Source: Spirochaetia bacterium
GTDB taxonomy: Bacteria > Spirochaetota > Spirochaetia > Treponematales > Rectinemataceae
DNA length: 40,014 bases
Reading direction: 5' to 3'
Assembly (NCBI GenBank): GCA_029975555.1
Contig: JARKOY010000082.1
Coordinates: forward strand, 1 to 40,014
A model generated the notes under the pieces. That model worked only from the letters and a program-made list of their open reading frames with translations, ran no database searches and had not been told where the DNA came from. Positions 34,551 to 40,014 of the stretch are shown piece after piece (the stretch's first letter is position 1; each line of letters opens with the position of its first letter). Both the position numbers and the translations under genes were made by a program.

Positions 34551-34580
34551 GTATGCGGTGGGCAGGCGCCCGCCGCGTAC
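34551..34580 (+). terminator. Intercistronic hairpin after the peptide-binding-protein gene
   Basis: GTATGCGGTGGGC pairs with GCCCGCCGCGTAC through 13 positions, two of them G-U, around an AGGC loop. No T-run follows and the permease gene starts 35 bases later. It should act as an mRNA 3' stabiliser or attenuator. Confidence 0.65.
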
Positions 34581-34614
34581 AGTCTGTCTCTCGCGCGCTT
34601 TGAGAGGATTCGAC

Positions 34615-35604
34615 ATGATCAGATATATCGCTAGACGCCTTCTCATGATTATTCCTGTGCTGATCGGCGTCACTTTCATCGTGTTCTCACTGACCTACAT
34701 CTCACCTGGAGACCCCGCGCGCATGATCCTTCCTCAGGATGCGACGGATGCGGACATCGCTCACATGCGCCACCTCATGGGGTTGGATGAATCTTTTCTC
34801 ATGCAGTACGTGCACTTCCTCTTCGGGTTCAAAAGCCCGAGCGAGGACAGCTCGTTCAGCTACAAGGGGCTCCTCGCCCTCGACCTCGGCCGTTCGTATG
34901 TCTCCAACAGGCCGGTGTTCAAGACGATTCTCGAGCGCTTTCCGAATACGGCCCTGTTGTCGCTATTTGCGCTCGTTCTCTCCGTCTTGCTGTCCATCCC
35001 AGCAGGCATCATCTCTGCCACGCACCAGTATTCGCCCTCGGACATGGTCGTCTCGGTACTGTCCCTTTTGGGGCTCTCAATGCCGGCCTTCTGGCTCGGC
35101 ATGATATTGATATGGATTTTTTCGGTAAAATTGAGAATTTTCCCCTCGCTGGCGAACCCGAACAACCTGAAGTCGCTGGTGTTGCCGGTCATTACGCTGG
35201 CCACCATGAATACGGCGGTCCAGGCTCGAATGACGAGGTCGTCGATGCTGGAGATAATCCGCCAGGACTACATTAGGACGGCCAGAGCAAAAGGTCTGGA
35301 CGAGAAAAAGGTGATCAGGAAACACGCGCTGAACAATGCGCTGATTCCGGTCGTCACGGTGATAGGTCTTCAGGTCGGCCAGCTCCTCGTGGGCGCGGTG
35401 CTCACGGAAACAGTGTTCTCCTACCCCGGCATCGGGACGATCATGGTCGACGCGATTCAGAGAAAAGACACGCCGCAGATTCTAGCCTCGGTGGTGTTCG
35501 TGGCCATCGTGTTCGCGCTCGTGAATCTGGTCGTGGACATCGTGTACGCCTTCATCGATCCGCGCATAAAGGCCCAGTATGAAGGCATGACGAAAGGCAA
35601 GTGA
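34615..35604 (+). CDS. Peptide ABC transporter permease, DppB type
   Basis: A 329-residue inner-membrane permease with six predicted helices. It starts with the DppB-type MIRYIARRLLMIIPVLIGVTF and has the cytoplasmic EAA-like loop ARTARAKGLDEKKVIRKHALNNALIPVV near 225-250. GAGGA lies seven bases before ATG 34615; the longer frame starting just after the binding-protein stop lacks a site. It should pair with the DppC-type permease encoded two bases downstream. Confidence 0.93.
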   Translation: MIRYIARRLLMIIPVLIGVTFIVFSLTYISPGDPARMILPQDATDADIAHMRHLMGLDESFLMQYVHFLFGFKSPSEDSSFSYKGLLALDLGRSYVSNRPVFKTILERFPNTALLSLFALVLSVLLSIPAGIISATHQYSPSDMVVSVLSLLGLSMPAFWLGMILIWIFSVKLRIFPSLANPNNLKSLVLPVITLATMNTAVQARMTRSSMLEIIRQDYIRTARAKGLDEKKVIRKHALNNALIPVVTVIGLQVGQLLVGAVLTETVFSYPGIGTIMVDAIQRKDTPQILASVVFVAIVFALVNLVVDIVYAFIDPRIKAQYEGMTKGK

Positions 35605-35605
35605 C

Positions 35606-36550
35606 ATGGAACAACAGATGACAAGCGCGAATCTGCCGGTTTCAGGAATAAGCACAGACAGGAAAAGAAAATCCGCTTTCCAGGAATTCTGGAGACGGTT
35701 CAGGAAGAATAAGCTGGCCGTCGCCGGACTTGCCGTCGTGGTGCTGTACATTCTGATGGCCATCTTCGCGGACCTGTTCTATTCATACGATTTCATTACT
35801 CAAAACCAAATATCCAACGCCTTCGCAAAACCGCTGACAAGGGCGGAAGTTGACGACGGTAATACCACGGTGCAGCACCTCTATATCCTGGGCGCCGACA
35901 ATTTCGGCAGGGACATCTTGGGCAGAATCATCCACGGGGCCCGCGTCTCCATGGTGATAGGCTTCACCACCATCGCCTTCGCGTGCATTGTGGGCTCGGC
36001 GCTCGGCGCGATCGCCGGGTATTACGGCGGCAAAATCGAATCGGTCATCATGAGGGGCACCGACATACTCCTCGCCATCCCGAATATCCTTTTTGCCCTG
36101 GCGATCGTCGCCGCCCTCGGCCCAAGCTTCCAGAATCTCCTGCTGGCCATCGGCATCACCTCGATACCGGCCTTCGTCCGCCTCATGCGAGCTTCCGTGC
36201 TGACGGTCAAAAATCAAGAGTTCGTAGAGGCCGCGAGGGCGCTCGGTGCGCGCGACTTCCGCATCATCGTAAGGCACATTATGCCGAACTGCATGGCGCC
36301 CATAATCGTGCAGGCTACGCTGGGGATAGCACAGTCGATCCTGTCCGCCACTTCATTGTCCTTCCTGGGCCTGGGGATACAACCGCCTTCGCCGGAATGG
36401 GGAAACATGCTCTCCGACGCGCGGTCCTACATAAGCTATGCGCCCCACACGCTGCTCTTCCCTGGGCTCGCGATCATGACGGTCATCCTCGCGTACAATC
36501 TGATCGGCGACGGGCTGCGGGACGCCCTCGATCCAAAGCTCAAACGATAA
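35606..36550 (+). CDS. Peptide ABC transporter permease, DppC type
   Basis: A 314-residue inner-membrane permease. The N-terminal cytoplasmic segment (FWRRFRKNKLAVAGL) precedes the first helix. The periplasmic loop contains HLYILGADNFGRDILGRIIHGAR, a DppC/OppC hallmark, and the EAA loop reads VEAARALGARDFRIIVRHIMPN near 210-232. It starts two bases after the DppB-type stop. Both permeases form the translocation channel for the peptide or related ligand. Confidence 0.93.
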   Translation: MEQQMTSANLPVSGISTDRKRKSAFQEFWRRFRKNKLAVAGLAVVVLYILMAIFADLFYSYDFITQNQISNAFAKPLTRAEVDDGNTTVQHLYILGADNFGRDILGRIIHGARVSMVIGFTTIAFACIVGSALGAIAGYYGGKIESVIMRGTDILLAIPNILFALAIVAALGPSFQNLLLAIGITSIPAFVRLMRASVLTVKNQEFVEAARALGARDFRIIVRHIMPNCMAPIIVQATLGIAQSILSATSLSFLGLGIQPPSPEWGNMLSDARSYISYAPHTLLFPGLAIMTVILAYNLIGDGLRDALDPKLKR

Positions 36551-36559
36551 GGTGAGATC

Positions 36560-37555
36560 ATGGACGAGCTTTTGCTTTCAATAAGAGAACTTACGACACA
36601 GTACATTACCGAAGACAGCGTTGTCCACGCAGTAAACGGCATAAGCCTGGAACTCAAGACCGGCGGAAGCGTAGGCCTCGTGGGTGAATCCGGCGCAGGC
36701 AAGACGACGACAGCCTATTCCATCATGGGCCTGTTGCCGAAGCTGACGGGCAAAATCACCGGGGGGAGCATCATCTTCCAGGGAAAAGACCTGACCAAAA
36801 TCCCCGAGGACGAGATGAGAAAAATACGGGGCAATCAGATATCCATGATATTCCAAGACCCCATGACATCCCTCAATCCCATCCTCACCGTCGGGGACCA
36901 GATCGCCGAGGTCCTCGAAATTCACGGTACCGCAACCAAGGAAGAGGCCATCGCCAAGGCCGGCGACATGCTCGAAATGGTCGGCATCCCTCGGGAGAGA
37001 ATGCACGAGTATCCCCACCAGTTTTCCGGCGGTATGAAGCAGCGCGTGATCATCGCCATCGCCCTGGCGTGCAACCCCAAGCTCCTGATCGCCGACGAGC
37101 CCACGACCGCGCTGGACGTGACCATCCAGGCGCAGGTCCTCCGAATGATCAAAGAGCTCAAGGCAAAGCTGAACACCAGCCTAATCCTCATCAGCCACAA
37201 CCTCGGGGTCGTCGCACAGGTCTGCGAAAACGTGGCGATCATGTACGCCGGACGAATCGTCGAATACGGACCTCTCCGCCAGGTGTTCGAGGCCCCCATG
37301 CACCCGTACACCGAGGGACTTTTGAACTCCATTCCCCGCATAGAGCTCGACAAGACAAGGCTTTCCCCGATCAGGGGAATGATGCCCGATCCCTCGGTGG
37401 TGCCTCCTGGCTGCATTTTCAGGCCTCGCTGTCCATATGCCGAGCAAGAATGCGCGGTAAGGGCACCACGGATCACCGAAAAATCCGGCAGAAACGTGAT
37501 GTGTCTCATGCACGAAGGAATTATCGCCAACAAAATGAGGGTTGACCATGCATGA
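36560..37555 (+). CDS. Peptide ABC transporter ATP-binding protein, DppD type
   Basis: A 331-residue ATPase. Walker A is GESGAGKTT (near residue 42), the Q loop is MIFQDPMTSLNP, the signature is FSGGMKQR and Walker B is LLIADEPTTALD. The switch region reads LISHNLGVV, with Asn in place of the usual Asp after His. The C-terminal oligopeptide extension has the cysteine pattern CIFRPRCPYAEQEC. AAGGTGAG lies before the start. Its end overlaps the DppF-type gene by eight bases. Confidence 0.93.
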   Translation: MDELLLSIRELTTQYITEDSVVHAVNGISLELKTGGSVGLVGESGAGKTTTAYSIMGLLPKLTGKITGGSIIFQGKDLTKIPEDEMRKIRGNQISMIFQDPMTSLNPILTVGDQIAEVLEIHGTATKEEAIAKAGDMLEMVGIPRERMHEYPHQFSGGMKQRVIIAIALACNPKLLIADEPTTALDVTIQAQVLRMIKELKAKLNTSLILISHNLGVVAQVCENVAIMYAGRIVEYGPLRQVFEAPMHPYTEGLLNSIPRIELDKTRLSPIRGMMPDPSVVPPGCIFRPRCPYAEQECAVRAPRITEKSGRNVMCLMHEGIIANKMRVDHA

Positions 37556-38519
37556 ACTATCAGGCGCCGAGCCGATATTACAAGTCAAGAACCTGAAGAA
37601 ATATTTCCACACTCCACGAGGGGAGCTTCATGCCGTCGACGATGTGAGCTTCGAGATTCAAGAAGGAAGGACCCTCGGTGTCGTCGGTGAATCGGGGTGC
37701 GGCAAGACGACCACCGGAAGAGCTATTCTCCGGCTGATAGAGCCCACGAGCGGCTCCATTCTCTTCGACGGAATGGACATTACCTCCATGGACAAACACA
37801 GGCTCAGGATGATCCGCGAAAAGATGCAGATCATCTTCCAGGACCCCTACTCCTCCCTCGACCCGAGGATGACGGTCTCCGGCATCATCGCCGAGCCCCT
37901 CATCATCCACCGACGAGTCTCCGGCAAGAAAGAGCTTGCCAGGCGCGTCCAGAAGCTTATGGAGATGGTCGAACTCGAAGATCGACTTTCCTCCGCCTAT
38001 CCCCACGAGCTCGACGGTGGAAGGCGCCAGCGCATCGGCATCGCCCGCGCCCTCGCGTTGGAGCCCAAGTTCATCGTGTGCGACGAGCCTGTCTCCTCAC
38101 TCGACGTCTCCGTCCAGGCGCAGATTCTCAACCTGATGCAGGACCTTCAAGATCAGCTGGGCCTCACCTACATGTTCGTCACCCACGACATGGCCGTGGT
38201 CAAGCACATCTCCGACGAAATCGCCGTCATGTACCTCGGCCAGATCATCGAAAAATCGCCGGCAAAAGAACTCTTCAGACACCAGTACCACCCCTACAGC
38301 CGCGCGCTCATCTCGGCGATTCCCAAAATCGAAGCGGCGGGCGCAGATACCGCAACGATCCTGAAGGGGGAAATCGGCTCCCCGATCGAACCAAAGCCTG
38401 GCTGCAGGTTTGCGCCTCGCTGCGACTACTGCATAGGAAAATGCCTCAGCGAAAACCCACCTCTCAAAGCCGTAGGACCTGAAAGGTACGCGGCCTGCTG
38501 GAGAGCAGAGGAAATGTAG
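37548..38519 (+). CDS. Peptide ABC transporter ATP-binding protein, DppF type
   Basis: A 323-residue ATPase. Walker A is GESGCGKTT, the Q loop is [13 protein letters not shown] and Walker B is [12 protein letters not shown]. The signature reads ELDGGRRQR where relatives have ELSGGQRQR, losing the conserved serine. The switch THDMAVV and the C-terminal cysteine pattern [10 protein letters not shown] are normal. The start ATG 37548 has GAGGG six bases upstream; a TTG six bases earlier in frame is less likely. It forms the ATPase pair with the DppD-type protein. Confidence 0.92.
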   Translation: MHELSGAEPILQVKNLKKYFHTPRGELHAVDDVSFEIQEGRTLGVVGESGCGKTTTGRAILRLIEPTSGSILFDGMDITSMDKHRLRMIREKMQIIFQDPYSSLDPRMTVSGIIAEPLIIHRRVSGKKELARRVQKLMEMVELEDRLSSAYPHELDGGRRQRIGIARALALEPKFIVCDEPVSSLDVSVQAQILNLMQDLQDQLGLTYMFVTHDMAVVKHISDEIAVMYLGQIIEKSPAKELFRHQYHPYSRALISAIPKIEAAGADTATILKGEIGSPIEPKPGCRFAPRCDYCIGKCLSENPPLKAVGPERYAACWRAEEM

Positions 38520-38534
38520 AAAAGGAGAAAAGAT

Positions 38535-39791
38535 ATGGATCCGTCCGCCGCAAAGCGCTCCCTTTTGGACATCATCGACGCGAGAAAAAACGAACTCGTC
38601 GCCCTCTGTTCCGATCTCATCAAGATACCGAGCGAAAACCCGCCGGGAAAGGTCGACGAAATCGTCGCATTCATATCCCGATTCCTTGCGAAGAACGGCA
38701 TCGAAAGCCGCATTGTCGGCCCTTCGCCCGCGTATCCCAGCATCGTCGCGGGGATAGGGAAAGGCCGTGCGCTGCTCTTCAATGGCCACTGCGACGTCGT
38801 CCCCGCGGGCGACCGCGCGCGCTGGGACTTCGACCCGTACGGAGGAGATGTCACGTCGACGACCATCAGGGGGAGGGGCACGTCGGACATGAAGTGCGGG
38901 CTTGGCGCCGCCCTCTTTGCCATGAGCCTGTTCGCGCAGGAGCGGATTCCTCTGAAAGGTAGACTCGGCATCCACATAGTCCCCGACGAGGAGACGGGCG
39001 GCGCACACGGCACGAAGTGGCTCATCGAAAACGGCTATGCGGATGACGCCTTCGCCTGCATCGTCGCCGAACCGACGGGCAGCGACACCTGCGAAGTCGG
39101 ACAGAAAGGCCAGGTCAGAATTCACGTCGCCGCCGAAGGAAAGGCGGCCCACGGCAGCATCGGCAACTACGTGGGAGAGAACGCGATCATGAAAATCGTC
39201 GCCCTCCTCGGCCGAATCGAAGAACTCCGCTCCATGACGGGCGAATACTCCGAATCACAGGCCCAGGTGCTGATCGACTCAAAGAGAATCGCCCAGGAAA
39301 AGCTCGACAGGCCGCAGGTGGGGGATGTGATCGACCACGTGACCGTAAATCCCGGCATAATCAAAGGAGGGACAAAAATAAACATGGTGCCAGACCTATG
39401 CGAGGCAGACATCGATGTCCGAGTTCCCATAGGGCTATCGACACGACAGGTCGTATCGCGCTTCGAAGAACTCCTGCGGCAGCTGAACCTGAACTCGGTG
39501 CGGTACAGCGTCGAGTGCAGCGAGGCGAACTACACCGAAGTGTCCGAACCCCTCGTGCGCACAATCGTGGACAACGCAGAGGCCGTATGGCACCACAGGG
39601 TCGTTCCTGCCTACCAGTGGGCCTCCAGCGACGCACGCTACTACAGGCTCAAAGGGGTTCCCACGCTTCAGTACGGGCCGGCGAACACGCCGGGCATCCA
39701 CTCCTACAACGAAGATGTCGACATCGAAGACGTGGTCAACGCGGCGAAGATATACGCGGCCACCATATGCGATCTGCTGGTCGGCATATAG
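38535..39791 (+). CDS. M20 family metallohydrolase (ArgE/DapE/peptidase-like)
   Basis: A 418-residue cytoplasmic zinc amidohydrolase/peptidase. The motifs are complete: H85-x-D87 (NGHCDVVP), D118 (RGTSDMKCG), the catalytic base and ligand E152-E153 (PDEETGG), E179 (AEPTG) and H389 (GIHSYNED). The dimerisation or lid domain spans about 190-300. Substrates of this family include N-acyl amino acids, succinyl-diaminopimelate and dipeptides; the specificity cannot be read here. AAAGGAGA lies eight bases before the start, 15 bases after the transporter. It should hydrolyse the imported compound. Confidence 0.92.
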   Translation: MDPSAAKRSLLDIIDARKNELVALCSDLIKIPSENPPGKVDEIVAFISRFLAKNGIESRIVGPSPAYPSIVAGIGKGRALLFNGHCDVVPAGDRARWDFDPYGGDVTSTTIRGRGTSDMKCGLGAALFAMSLFAQERIPLKGRLGIHIVPDEETGGAHGTKWLIENGYADDAFACIVAEPTGSDTCEVGQKGQVRIHVAAEGKAAHGSIGNYVGENAIMKIVALLGRIEELRSMTGEYSESQAQVLIDSKRIAQEKLDRPQVGDVIDHVTVNPGIIKGGTKINMVPDLCEADIDVRVPIGLSTRQVVSRFEELLRQLNLNSVRYSVECSEANYTEVSEPLVRTIVDNAEAVWHHRVVPAYQWASSDARYYRLKGVPTLQYGPANTPGIHSYNEDVDIEDVVNAAKIYAATICDLLVGI

Positions 39792-40014
39792 TAATGATCA
39801 CTTTAAGCATGTAGATGGACTGAGGATTTGGGAAGAACTGAGCAATTGACTGAGCCCCAATATAGCTTAGAAGGTTAAGAATACGCGTGATCGCTTCATT
39901 TTTTCTCTCTCACAACACATGACCACACAGGGACTCCAAAACCGCACAAAAGAACAACAACAGAATGCAGCACAAATGCATCCCCTTCACACGATCCTCG
40001 CGCAGATACTCTGA
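39792..40014. other. Intergenic sequence at the right edge
   Basis: About 220 bases after the M20 gene. No T-run terminator hairpin is seen. The only open frame of note is a 31-codon one from 39919 to the last base. Confidence 0.5.
39919..40014 (+). CDS. Possible small ORF ending at the window edge
   Basis: ATG 39919 opens a 31-codon frame that ends in TGA at the very last base. The peptide is rich in Gln and Asn, matches nothing known to me, and has no ribosome site in front. It is listed only because it closes exactly at the edge; it may well be chance. Confidence 0.15.
   Translation: MTTQGLQNRTKEQQQNAAQMHPLHTILAQIL

Overview
The window is bacterial, gene-dense and free of rRNA, tRNA, CRISPR arrays or recognisable insertion sequences. 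The gene set (type III glutamine synthetase beside a NifA-like sigma-54 activator, a flavodiiron protein, two ribose-type sugar ABC systems with LacI regulators, a polysaccharide deacetylase, a glycosidase, and a peptide ABC system) suggests an anaerobic sugar-fermenting bacterium. A spirochaete of the Treponema/Spirochaeta type fits best, but that is inference and no phylogenetic marker is present. Strong AGGAGG ribosome sites and repeated 4-nt stop/start overlaps make most start calls firm. Several genes start with TTG or GTG.

Layout. (1) 0.2-4.6 kb: a sigma-54 enhancer-binding protein and glnN. A good -24/-12 promoter lies before glnN. A TACATTTWTGTA dyad occurs twice upstream of that promoter and once at the activator's own start. 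(2) 4.7-5.9 kb: flavodiiron protein, minus strand. (3) 6.2-11.0 kb: four genes with three consecutive 4-nt overlaps: a small membrane protein, a DUF2207-like membrane protein ending in nine Ala-Cys-His-Ser-type tetrapeptides, a radical SAM/SPASM enzyme with a PqqD-like N-terminal domain, and a second membrane protein. This is the best candidate for an undescribed system: a membrane-anchored Cys/His repeat tail apparently modified by a dedicated radical SAM enzyme. (4) 11.0-17.0 kb: a visibly more AT-rich block with a LacI regulator, a sugar/polyol ABC transporter and a divergent sorbitol/xylitol-type dehydrogenase. (5) 17.1-18.1 kb: a broken acetyltransferase gene and a flavodoxin-like protein.

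(6) 18.1-29.0 kb: a second LacI regulator and a divergent eight-gene operon encoding a sugar ABC transporter, an M24-fold protein with an altered metal site, a NodB deacetylase, a GH20-like glycosidase, a DUF4432 aldose-epimerase-like protein and an ASRT-family protein. It probably imports and processes an acylated or amino-sugar-containing glycoside. (7) 28.9-39.8 kb: a minus-strand AroM/DUF1177 pair, a divergent two-component system, a complete Dpp/Opp-type peptide ABC transporter and an M20 metallohydrolase, together looking like a regulated peptide or amidated-compound uptake and hydrolysis module.

A recurring feature is a strong hairpin directly after each of the three solute-binding-protein genes and before the next transporter gene, probably setting high binding-protein expression relative to the membrane components.
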